A DNA stretch of 64,000 bases from JACCTI01 sp038237435 (GTDB taxonomy: Bacteria; Verrucomicrobiota; Verrucomicrobiia; Chthoniobacterales; UBA10450): the NCBI GenBank assembly GCA_038237435.1, contig JBBRYT010000005.1, forward strand, positions 62,001-126,000. The letters run 5' to 3'. Positions 18,087 to 26,009 of this stretch are shown one piece after another. The notes under the pieces were generated by a model. It did not search any database and was not told where the DNA came from. It saw nothing but the letters and a program-made list of their open reading frames with translations. The stretch's first letter is position 1. Every line of letters starts with the position of its first letter. A program made the position numbers and the translations under genes.

Positions 18087-19040
18087 TCACTCGTGCGCGG
18101 GCGGGACGAGCTTTGGTAAGACTGCGGTTATCGCTTCCCGTTCTCCCTCTAACCAAGGAGGCAAGACGAGCGTCTCGCCGAGATGCGCCGGATCTTCATC
18201 AACGCCGAATCCGGGACCGTCGGTCGCGAGTTCGAAAAGAACGCCGCCGGGCTCTTTGAAGTAAACAGACTTGAACCAGAAACGATCGATCACCGGTGTC
18301 GGATGCGCGCCGCCGTCGACGACATTTGTGCGCACATCGTCTTGTTGCGCCTCATCGTCCACGCGCCAGGCGATATGATGAATGCTTCCCTGTCCCCACG
18401 CGCCGCGCCGCGCGTCCGGAAGTTCGCGTACATCCACGTAGCGACCCGATTTTCCGCCCGCCACTCCATAACGATGCCATTCGCCGTCCGTCCCCATGTG
18501 CTGAAATCCCATCGCGTTCTCCAGGAAACCACTCGTTAGGCCAAGATCGGCTTCCGACATGCGCGCACCTTCCAATCCGCGAATCTGATGTTCGGCTGGT
18601 ATCGGACTTTCATCCCATGGCGCGAACTCGCGGTCTAACGAGTCCTGACTTTCCACCAAGGCAACGCGCAAGCCGTGGGGATCGCGCAAAGGCAACACAT
18701 GTTCACCGAATCGTAACTCGGCTGTCGCCAACGGAGTCCCATAGCGTTGCAAGCGCGCGCTCCAGAAAACCAGGCTGCCCGGCGGAACGGCCAATGAAAC
18801 TTCGGTGCTCAAGCCGTGACCGTCGCGACTCGGCGACATTTGCGCCCATGGGAAAAAAGTCAGATCGCTGCCCGGATGTCCGGCGGCATCGGCGTAGAAT
18901 AAATGATACGTGCCGGAATCATCCTGGTTCACACTTTTTTTCACCAAACGCATCCCGAGCACACCCGCGTAGAAATCGAGATTCTCCTGCGCCGGCCCCG
19001 CAATGCAGGTGACGTGATGCAGTCCGCGAACGGAATTCAT
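18087..19040 (-). CDS. Ring-cleaving dioxygenase-like VOC protein (MhqO/LinE type)
   Basis: 317 aa, two vicinal-oxygen-chelate modules. The first opens LHHVTCIAGPAQENLDFYAGVLGMRLV and the second contains IHHIAWRVDD; metal-ligand candidates are the early HH, His in SIHHIAW and the late Glu in GGVLFELATDGPGF. This family acts on (chloro)hydroquinones and related quinols. The start overlaps the stop of the S9 peptidase by 4 bp, so the two are co-transcribed. The exact word at 18532-18540 reads Leu-Thr-Ser on this strand. Confidence 0.82.
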   Translation of the reverse strand: MNSVRGLHHVTCIAGPAQENLDFYAGVLGMRLVKKSVNQDDSGTYHLFYADAAGHPGSDLTFFPWAQMSPSRDGHGLSTEVSLAVPPGSLVFWSARLQRYGTPLATAELRFGEHVLPLRDPHGLRVALVESQDSLDREFAPWDESPIPAEHQIRGLEGARMSEADLGLTSGFLENAMGFQHMGTDGEWHRYGVAGGKSGRYVDVRELPDARRGAWGQGSIHHIAWRVDDEAQQDDVRTNVVDGGAHPTPVIDRFWFKSVYFKEPGGVLFELATDGPGFGVDEDPAHLGETLVLPPWLEGEREAITAVLPKLVPPAHE

Positions 19041-21313
19041 TCGCTCGTCTTGGCTTTCGGCGGTGCTTCCGGGGCGATATCGTATTCAGGTTTCGTCGCG
19101 CCGGTGAGCCATTTATCAAACCAGCCGAGGATGTGCTGCAAACGCTCGATGCGATGCCACGGTTGACCAGCGCGAGAAAGTTCGTGCGTCTCGTTCGGGA
19201 ACTTCACCATGACGGTCGGAATCTTAAGGAACTTGAGGGCGCGAAACATTTCTTCGCCGCCCGCGCCCGATGGCGTGCGCGTGTCAGTTTCGCCGAGAAT
19301 AAACATCGACGGCGTTTTCACTTTCGTGATGTAAGTGATCGGCGAACGCGCTTTGAAATCTTCCTGTTCCTGAAACGGCGGACCTTTAAACCAGGTCGGC
19401 TGGAACAAAGTGAAATCGGCCGTGTACCACCACGCTTCCCAACTCGCGATGTCGCGTTGCGCAACCGCGGCTGCAAAACGTTCCGTATGCCCGATGACCC
19501 AATTCGTCAGCAAACCGCCGCCGCTTCCGCCCGTCACCCCAAGTTTCTTGTCGTCGATGTACCCCCGCTTGATGCCTTCATCCACCCCGAGCATCAGATC
19601 TTTAAAATCATCGCCCGGATAATGATACTGGATGACGTTGCCAAAATCCTGGCCGTAACTCGTGCTGCCGCGCGGATTCGGATAAAGCACCACGTAACCT
19701 TTCGCGGCCATCCATTGAAATTCGTGATCGAAAACAAAACCGTAGGCGGTGTGCGGTCCGCCATGAATGTTAAGAATGAGTGGATATTTTTTCTTGGCAT
19801 CGAAGCCGGGCGGTTTCTGCAGCCACGCCTGAATTTTTTTTCCATCAAAGCTGTCGTAGGAAATTTCTTCAGGTTCGGTCAGGTTCAATTGCGAGAAAAG
19901 TTCGCGATTGATGTCGGTTAGTTGTTTTGGCTGGCCGCCTTCGTCTAACGAGAACAAGTCTCCAATGCGCGTCGGCGTTGAAAGCAGGTAAACGATCTTC
20001 GACCCATCAGCCGTCGCGCGAAAACGCATCACGGCTTGATCGCCTTTGGTCAGCTCCGTCAACTCGCCCGTCCTGGCATCGAAGCGACCCAGGTTCGTTC
20101 GACCCTGGCGCGAGAAGAGCTCGAGGATGTTTTTTCCATCGAGACTCCACACTGGCGAAAGACTCCCGCCCGCTCGCGGCGGAGCGTTGTCGCCAAAAAC
20201 CGGAGAGCCGATGTCCCAATCGAAACCACTTGTTAGGTTCTTCGCCTGCGCATTCGGCGCCAGATCAATCGTGAATAAATCAGGTTGCGTGTAGGAATTG
20301 ACCGGCTCATTCACGGAGGCAACGAAAGCCAGCTGCTTTCCGTCTGGGCTGAGCGCAAAATCATTCGCGCCCATCGGAATGGTCGTGATTTTGCTTGGCT
20401 CCCCACCGACGGCCGCTACAGAAAAAAGTTCCGTTTTCGGCAATTCGTAATACGGCTCGTCCACCCGTTCCGAGGTGAAATAAATCTGCGTCCCATCGTG
20501 CGCCCAAATGATGTCGTCTTCATCGTAACGACCGCTCGTCAGCTCTTTCGGCTGCACTTTTTCATCAGCGGTGCGCGGCGCTTGAATCGTCCAAATGTGG
20601 GAAGGCCGTTTCGGATCGAGATAGCCTTCGTTGTTCGAGCGATAAACGGCACGCGTAATTACGTGCACATCGCTTTCGCGCTCGTCGTCAGATTTTGCCG
20701 CAGGCGACGACGTGGGTGTTGGCGAAGGGGTGGGACTCGGACTGGTTCCCGACGCGGCCGCGCGCTTCTGTTCTTCTTCGCGTTTTTTCTTATCAGCTTT
20801 GGCAATGTCTTCCGGATTGCTGCTACTCGTGAAGGCGATCGTTTTTCCGTCGGGTGACCAAACCGGGCCACCCGCGCCTTTCGGCAAAGAGGTAAATTGC
20901 CAAGCATCGCCGCCGCTCATCGGCAGCATGCAAAGCTGACCCGGCTCAGGTTTGCCGTCCTTCTCCGTCGTACGAATAAAGGCGACGAATTTTCCGTCTG
21001 GCGCCCAGCGCGGCGAATTGTCGTGGATACCATTCGTTAGGCGATGCGGCTCTTCCCCGCCCGCAGTCGAGACGGTCCAGAGCGAAGTGTCATAACCTTC
21101 TTTTTTTTCGTTAACCGACACGCGCACGAAAACCACGCGCGAACCATCGGGCGATAACTGCGGATCGCCGATCCAGATAAAATTGAAGAGATCTTTCTCT
21201 GTGACGTTTCGCTTCTCGGCGGCGAATGCACCAACGGCGGAAACAACCAAAGCGAGCAAGACAAAGGACTTTGAGCGCATCGGGAAAAGTGGCATCACGG
21301 CGATCTTGCGCAA
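19037..21313 (-). CDS. S9 family prolyl-oligopeptidase-type peptidase
   Basis: Up to 758 aa, exported. The N-terminal two thirds is a WD40-like propeller (SPDGSRVVFVRV, WAPDGKFVAFIR, SPDGKTIAFTS). The C-terminal third is an alpha/beta-hydrolase with the nucleophile in TGGSGGGLL, the acid in GETDTRTP and the histidine in NETHELSR. A proline-serine-threonine-rich linker (TSPSPTPSPTP) lies inside the propeller. Three starts are possible: TTG at 21311-21313, ATG at 21293-21295 or ATG at 21278-21280. The last gives the cleanest signal peptide (MRSKSFVLLALVVSAVGAFAA). Divergent from the phosphatase gene with only 18 bp between the outermost starts. Confidence 0.9.
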   Translation of the reverse strand: MRKIAVMPLFPMRSKSFVLLALVVSAVGAFAAEKRNVTEKDLFNFIWIGDPQLSPDGSRVVFVRVSVNEKKEGYDTSLWTVSTAGGEEPHRLTNGIHDNSPRWAPDGKFVAFIRTTEKDGKPEPGQLCMLPMSGGDAWQFTSLPKGAGGPVWSPDGKTIAFTSSSNPEDIAKADKKKREEEQKRAAASGTSPSPTPSPTPTSSPAAKSDDERESDVHVITRAVYRSNNEGYLDPKRPSHIWTIQAPRTADEKVQPKELTSGRYDEDDIIWAHDGTQIYFTSERVDEPYYELPKTELFSVAAVGGEPSKITTIPMGANDFALSPDGKQLAFVASVNEPVNSYTQPDLFTIDLAPNAQAKNLTSGFDWDIGSPVFGDNAPPRAGGSLSPVWSLDGKNILELFSRQGRTNLGRFDARTGELTELTKGDQAVMRFRATADGSKIVYLLSTPTRIGDLFSLDEGGQPKQLTDINRELFSQLNLTEPEEISYDSFDGKKIQAWLQKPPGFDAKKKYPLILNIHGGPHTAYGFVFDHEFQWMAAKGYVVLYPNPRGSTSYGQDFGNVIQYHYPGDDFKDLMLGVDEGIKRGYIDDKKLGVTGGSGGGLLTNWVIGHTERFAAAVAQRDIASWEAWWYTADFTLFQPTWFKGPPFQEQEDFKARSPITYITKVKTPSMFILGETDTRTPSGAGGEEMFRALKFLKIPTVMVKFPNETHELSRAGQPWHRIERLQHILGWFDKWLTGATKPEYDIAPEAPPKAKTSE

Positions 21314-21331
21314 TCGTAGGTCTTAAAGCCG

Positions 21332-21823
21332 ATGAAAAAGCTCGTCCTTGTTTCGATTTTCTCCGCCTTGCTGCTCTCCTTCGCGTCGGGGCAGTCCACA
21401 GTCTTCGTGGTACGCCATGCAGAAAAAGCCACCGATGGCGACGCGAAGGATCCCAATCTTTCCGAAGTCGGCCGCGCCCGCGCAGAATCCTTGGCCGCAA
21501 TGCTGAAAGATGCGAACATCACTTCGATTTACGCAACGGAATTCAAACGCACCCAAGAAACCGGCGACCCACTCGCGAAGCTCATCAGACTTCCTTTGAC
21601 GATTGTCCCCGCGAAAGAAACACAGTCGCTCGTCGCGAAATTGAAATCCGTGGAAGGAAACGCTTTAGTCATCGGACATTCCAATACGATTCCGGAAATG
21701 CTGCAGTCGTTAGGCGCGCGGGACTCAATCACGATCGAAGATGCGGACTACGATAACCTATTCGTTGTTACACTGGCATCGCCGGCGCGAGTGATCCGGC
21801 TGCACTTTCCCGGAGGTAATTGA
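21332..21823 (+). CDS. Exported SixA-like histidine phosphatase
   Basis: 163 aa, signal peptide MKKLVLVSIFSALLLSFASG. The histidine phosphatase motif VRHAEK (Arg28, His29) and second catalytic His116 (VIGHSNT) are present, with Arg in FKRTQETG. Size matches the short SixA-like branch, but the signal peptide places it outside the cytoplasm, so a phosphotransfer regulator role is unlikely. Substrate unknown. A near copy of the genome word (GTCGTTAGGC) lies at 21706-21715. Confidence 0.85.
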   Translation: MKKLVLVSIFSALLLSFASGQSTVFVVRHAEKATDGDAKDPNLSEVGRARAESLAAMLKDANITSIYATEFKRTQETGDPLAKLIRLPLTIVPAKETQSLVAKLKSVEGNALVIGHSNTIPEMLQSLGARDSITIEDADYDNLFVVTLASPARVIRLHFPGGN

Positions 21824-21889
21824 CATTATCCCCTACTTGTCGTTAGGCTTACCGACCGTTTCGCTTATCCGACCTTCGTTAATTCGCTT

Positions 21890-22744
21890 ATGAGACCTAT
21901 TTGGAAAGGCAGTATCAGCTTCGGCCTGGTGTACATCCCGATCTCGGTTTATTCCGCCACGCGCGAGGAGAAACTGAGTTTTCGGCAGTTGCGCAAGAGC
22001 GATCTCAGCCCGATCAAATACAAGAAGGTCGCTGAAGCCGACATGAAAGAAGTCCCGGCTGAAGAGATCGTGAAGGGTTATGAGTACGAGCGCGGTCGCT
22101 ACGTGGTGATGAAGGATGACGACTTCGAGAAAGTGAAAATCGAGTCTACTCATTCGATCGACATCACTGACTTCGTCGACCTTGGGCAGGTCGATCCGAA
22201 ATTTTTCTATAAGCCTTACTTTCTCGAGCCACAGAAAGGTGGCGAGAAAGCTTATACTCTGCTGCACAAGGCACTCAGTGGGACGGGCAAGATTGGGATA
22301 GCGAAAGTAGTCATCAGCGGTCGCGAACATCTTGCCTCCGTCAAACCAGACGGGTTGTTTCTTGTCCTGGAGTTAATGCATTTCGCCTCGGAAATCCTGA
22401 CGCCGGAGGAATTGAACAATGGCGCCAAGGGGGCGATTTCCGACAAGGAATTGAAAATGGCGCAGACCTTGATCGACAGCATGTCGGGTGAATGGGAGCC
22501 GGAAAAATATCGTGACGAATACCGCAACGCCGTCATGGAGTTGATCGAGCAGAGAGCGCAGAACAAGGAAATCGCGGACAAGCCGGCCGCGCCGGTGCGC
22601 GCGACCAACGTCGTCGATTTGGTAAAGGTCTTGCAGGAAAGCTTGAATCGAAATCAATCGCTCAAGCCAAAACGTAATGGCTCGACGCGAGCGACCGGCC
22701 GCACTTCCACTCTCGTTAAGCAGAAGCGTCGCGTCGCGGCGTGA
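21890..22744 (+). CDS. ku: Ku protein, non-homologous end joining
   Basis: 284 aa bacterial Ku, which binds DNA double-strand ends as a homodimer and recruits LigD. The opening MRPIWKGSISFGLVYIPISVY and the middle FFYKPYFLEPQKGGEKAY plus LELMHFASEI are hallmark segments. It ends in a basic tail (KPKRNGSTRATGRTSTLVKQKRR) typical of DNA-contacting Ku C-termini. No LigD or ligase gene lies nearby. Upstream 66 bp contains a near copy of the genome word at 21839-21847. Confidence 0.95.
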   Translation: MRPIWKGSISFGLVYIPISVYSATREEKLSFRQLRKSDLSPIKYKKVAEADMKEVPAEEIVKGYEYERGRYVVMKDDDFEKVKIESTHSIDITDFVDLGQVDPKFFYKPYFLEPQKGGEKAYTLLHKALSGTGKIGIAKVVISGREHLASVKPDGLFLVLELMHFASEILTPEELNNGAKGAISDKELKMAQTLIDSMSGEWEPEKYRDEYRNAVMELIEQRAQNKEIADKPAAPVRATNVVDLVKVLQESLNRNQSLKPKRNGSTRATGRTSTLVKQKRRVAA

Positions 22745-22958
22745 ACAGCCATATCGTCGGCTGATTTTACGGAATTAAAGGCAGGCGGCCTGGGCTAGCG
22801 CTTAGTTGATTAGCGTAAGAGCTGGCGGAAACTCCTCGCCGCCTCAGGTTTGGAAGTATAGTCAGCGTGCGATTAAATGAGCCGGTATCATTGCTGCTAA
22901 CTCTTCCGTGAAAGGAATTCCGATTCCGCGAAACAAGTGGATCGGAAAGCTGTAAGTC

Positions 22959-23828
22959 ATGAGAACTACCCCTCGTTCGGTCACCCTAGGTTTGTCCATA
23001 TTCATTCTGGTCGCGTTGCTCGGCCTAACCACAATCGCCTCGGCGCAACTCGTTCGGTCGGCGACCGGTTCGAATGCCGCTGACCCGACCCTCAATACAG
23101 CGATTTCACAGTTCCGCCTGGATCTGGGCACCTTGAACCCGAACGTCGTCGGGTCGTTTGGGTCAGGTCGGCGCGAGATCAACTGGGACGGTGTGCCGGA
23201 TGCATTTGCGGCGCCGAACAATCTTCCGGCAAATTTCTTTAACTCAAATTCGCCGCGCGGGGTCGTTTTCAGCACAGCCGGAAGTGGCTTTCAAGTCAGC
23301 GCCAACGCCGTAAACTCATTCGGCGCGCCGGTTCAATTCGGTAACATAAACGCGAACTACCCGAGCTTGTTCGAACCCTTCAGCCAACAGCGCCTTTTTA
23401 CTGCGCTTGGAAGCAACATCATGGATGTGAGTTTCTTCGTTCCCGGAACGAATACGCCCGCGCTTACCACTGGCTTCGGTGCGATCTTCTCTGACGTGGA
23501 TCTTTCGAACACTTCGTCGATCGCCTTCTTCGGCGTATCGAATACGCTCCTGGGGACCTTCTTTGTTCCGAGCATCAGCGGAAATGAGACCTTCTCCTTC
23601 CTTGGCGTCTCCTTCGGTAGCGCGGTCGTTTCCCGCGTCCGCATCACGAGTGGAAATCAGATTCTCGGCGCCGGAAATAACACCGAAGACCTGGTGGTGA
23701 TGGATGATTTCATCTTCGGTGAGACGAATGCGATTCCGGAAGGAGGAACGACGCTGGCCTTGCTCGGTGTGGCTTTTGCAGTTTTGGCCGCGGTGCGCGC
23801 CAGACAGCAGCGACTGGTTCCTGCCTAA
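22959..23828 (+). CDS. Exported protein with PEP/VPDSG-CTERM-type sorting tail
   Basis: 289 aa with signal peptide (LGLSIFILVALLGLTTIASA) and an extracellular beta-rich body without a named family. The C-terminus has the exosortase signal layout: a short Pro-Glu motif (AIPEGGTTLAL), a hydrophobic helix (LGVAFAVLAAV) and a basic end (RARQQR). This fits the VPDSG/PEP-CTERM class found in Verrucomicrobiota. No exosortase gene lies in the window. GGAAAG precedes the ATG. The stop overlaps the stop of the DUF72 gene. Confidence 0.8.
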   Translation: MRTTPRSVTLGLSIFILVALLGLTTIASAQLVRSATGSNAADPTLNTAISQFRLDLGTLNPNVVGSFGSGRREINWDGVPDAFAAPNNLPANFFNSNSPRGVVFSTAGSGFQVSANAVNSFGAPVQFGNINANYPSLFEPFSQQRLFTALGSNIMDVSFFVPGTNTPALTTGFGAIFSDVDLSNTSSIAFFGVSNTLLGTFFVPSISGNETFSFLGVSFGSAVVSRVRITSGNQILGAGNNTEDLVVMDDFIFGETNAIPEGGTTLALLGVAFAVLAAVRARQQRLVPA

Positions 23829-23832
23829 CGAG
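23824..23832 (+). repeat. Copy of the CCTAACGAG word forming two convergent stops
   Basis: GCCTAACGAGC lies at the junction of two convergent genes. TAA (23826-23828) ends the plus-strand CTERM gene, and its complement TAG (23825-23827) ends the minus-strand DUF72 gene. Confidence 0.8.
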
Positions 23833-24532
23833 CAGTAATAAGCTCGATCATTTGCTGCGCCAGTTTCGGTCCGATCCCGCTTTCTTCGTGCTTGAAGTAG
23901 ACGTAAGCGTCTGACCATGCGCTTTCGTTCTTCTTCAAAACCTCTGACCAGCGAACGAGGTCCGCGCGCTGATAATCTTCGCGACGCAGGCGAAGGTATC
24001 CGTAGTTTGCCGTCGCAACTTCTGGCGTAGCGAGTTTTTCGCTGTCAGCGATGCAGAGGGCAAGATTCTTCGACCTCAATAGCTCGTAGATGTCATCACT
24101 AAACCAGGCTGCATCGCGAAACTCGAAGGCGGCGCGCATACCATCTGGAATTTCGGCGAGAAAATCGCGCAGCAGCTCCGCGTCCTTCTTCAAGGTGGGT
24201 GGCAATTGAAATAAAACGCAGCCCAGCTTTTTCTCCAGGTCACAGATGACCTGATGGAAGTAACGCAGCGTGTCGCCGCAGTTCCGCAGCTTCTGCCAAT
24301 GCGTCATTTTCTGGGGTGCCTTCAGACTGAAACGAAAATTTTCCGGCGTGGCCGTATACCAGCCTTCGATTGTCTTCGCGCTCGGGATGCGATGAAAGCT
24401 GTAGTTAATTTCAGTAGTCGTCAGGCGCTCGGCGAAGTAGGGCAGCATCTTACTCGTGGCCAAGTCCTCCGGATAGAACGTCCCCTTCCATTCGGTGTAT
24501 TGAAAACCTGAGGTGCCAATCCAGTAGTTCAT
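23825..24532 (-). CDS. DUF72 (YecE-like) protein
   Basis: 235 aa from the ATG at 24530-24532 (a GTG four codons upstream is also in frame). Characteristic segments are IGTSGFQYTEWKGTFYP, TTEINYSFHRIPS, FRFSLKAPQKMTH, FQLPPTLKKD and YVYFKHEESG. DUF72 proteins adopt a TIM-barrel-like fold of unknown biochemical role. Cytoplasmic; single gene, with overlapping stop codons against the CTERM gene. Confidence 0.9.
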   Translation of the reverse strand: MNYWIGTSGFQYTEWKGTFYPEDLATSKMLPYFAERLTTTEINYSFHRIPSAKTIEGWYTATPENFRFSLKAPQKMTHWQKLRNCGDTLRYFHQVICDLEKKLGCVLFQLPPTLKKDAELLRDFLAEIPDGMRAAFEFRDAAWFSDDIYELLRSKNLALCIADSEKLATPEVATANYGYLRLRREDYQRADLVRWSEVLKKNESAWSDAYVYFKHEESGIGPKLAQQMIELITAR

Positions 24533-24624
24533 CTTACAAGTCACGGCTTTTTCTTGAAGAACTTATCGAAATCGGAATTCGCCGGTGAAGGTGTAGCCGA
24601 AGTTTGTCCCGACTGTCCAACAAA

Positions 24625-25362
24625 CTAGCGCAAAGCTTCGCCGATGTGCGGCTGATAGATGTCGTGCGCGCCGTCGAAATTTTCCAGGCGCACCTTGTAG
24701 AAGCCAGTTCCTTTGAGCGAATTCTTCACATACTCGTGTTGCTCGGGCGTCGCGATCTTGTCGGATTTTCCACTGCTCAGGAAAATCGTGGCGTTGAGAA
24801 AATTCGGCGGCGCTGACTTGCGATAAGCGACGCTGGCCATGTCCTGGTTGCAACCCATCATTAGCATACCAATGAGACGATGATGCTCGCGCGCCAATTC
24901 AGCGGCAAGAAAGGCACCATTTTTTCCGCCGCCCGACATTCCAGCGGAAGCCACCGGCCAATCCCTGATCGCCGGCCACGCCGCGGTCAGATAATCGAAC
25001 GCCGCTGCAACGCACGGCCCGCGATTCGAACCTTCCTTGTTCTTCTCGGCTTCAACTACGTCGGCCGCCAGTGTCATCGATTTCTTCTTCAGGTTTTCCG
25101 GATCAAGAATCCAGTCGGTGCCGTTAACGAAGAACTTGTAGCCATAGGTGCCTGCGCCTAACGAGATCCTCGCCGTCCAAATTCCGTCGTTGCCCTTCGT
25201 CATCGACTGACCTTTCCAGCCGTTGAATTCTCCCATGAGCACGACACTCTGCGCATCGGCGTTCTTGAAACGAAATTCCTGCTCCGCCGCATTAACACAG
25301 TAAAGAAGTGCAAACCAGCTCGCGAAGAATAACAGGGCCCTTCGTTCCCTCTTATTCGTCAC
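24625..25362 (-). CDS. Exported CBM48-like/esterase protein
   Basis: 245 aa, signal peptide (RALLFFASWFALLYCVNAA). Residues ~28-90 are a glycogen-binding/early-set domain (VVLMGEFNGWKG, GIWTARISLGAGTYGYKFFVNG). The rest looks like the end of an alpha/beta hydrolase: GMSGGGKNGAF around a likely nucleophile and GAHD near the end as histidine. The hydrolase part is shorter than usual (about 140 residues), so activity is uncertain. Its ATG overlaps the stop of the upstream FMN reductase gene. The exact word at 25157-25165 reads Ser-Leu-Gly. Confidence 0.65.
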   Translation of the reverse strand: MTNKRERRALLFFASWFALLYCVNAAEQEFRFKNADAQSVVLMGEFNGWKGQSMTKGNDGIWTARISLGAGTYGYKFFVNGTDWILDPENLKKKSMTLAADVVEAEKNKEGSNRGPCVAAAFDYLTAAWPAIRDWPVASAGMSGGGKNGAFLAAELAREHHRLIGMLMMGCNQDMASVAYRKSAPPNFLNATIFLSSGKSDKIATPEQHEYVKNSLKGTGFYKVRLENFDGAHDIYQPHIGEALR

Positions 25363-25886
25363 CCGCGTAAAGCTTTCGTGAACCGCACTAATTCCTCAGC
25401 TACCTGCTCGATTCGCTTGACGACTTCCGAATCGGTTGTGTTATCACCTTCAAAGGCATCGCCGGTGGCGTAAACAAAACGTGGAATGATGATCGTGCGA
25501 AAATCGAGCATCAAGCTATTGGCAAAAGCCATGACTGACATGTAGCTGCTCATCCCACCAGCCGCGCAAAGAAAACCAACTACCTTATCTTCCCAGGCGC
25601 TGCCCGTTAGTTCGATCATGTTCTTGGCCGACGCGCTCACATCGTAGTTATAGACCGGCGCAGCCACCATGATTCCATCTGCCGCCTTGATCGCCTTGTT
25701 CAACTGCTGCGCACCTGCCGTTCCATAACATGCGTCGGCATCACAGATCGGCAGCTCCATCTCGCGCAAATCAAGCCAGGTCGGATCGACCTTAAGCTTC
25801 TGCAAATGGGCGAAAGCCACCCGGCCCATGCGACGGCTGTTGCTATCGGGATTACCACTCGTACTGACAACAAGGTACTTCGGCAT
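25359..25886 (-). CDS. NADPH-dependent FMN reductase family protein
   Basis: 175 aa flavodoxin-like fold, starting at the ATG at 25884-25886 (MPKYLVVSTSGNPDSNSRRM). The same frame runs upstream to 26144, but that extension has no family character and overlaps the divergent gene. Diagnostic features are the N-terminal phosphate loop SGNPDSNS, the PVYNYDVSASAKNMIE segment and GFLCAAGGMSSY. It reduces flavin or quinone-like acceptors with NAD(P)H. Overlaps the CBM48-esterase gene by 4 bp. Confidence 0.87.
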   Translation of the reverse strand: MPKYLVVSTSGNPDSNSRRMGRVAFAHLQKLKVDPTWLDLREMELPICDADACYGTAGAQQLNKAIKAADGIMVAAPVYNYDVSASAKNMIELTGSAWEDKVVGFLCAAGGMSSYMSVMAFANSLMLDFRTIIIPRFVYATGDAFEGDNTTDSEVVKRIEQVAEELVRFTKALRG

Positions 25887-26009
25887 AGATATGATCCTGA
25901 CTGAACCGCAGGCCTTACACTGCGTCGAGGCGTTTTTCCAGTGGCTTGCGCATGAGCGAACAGTTTGCCAGTCTGCGTGACGCCGAGTCATCAACCACTC
26001 CCAAACATT

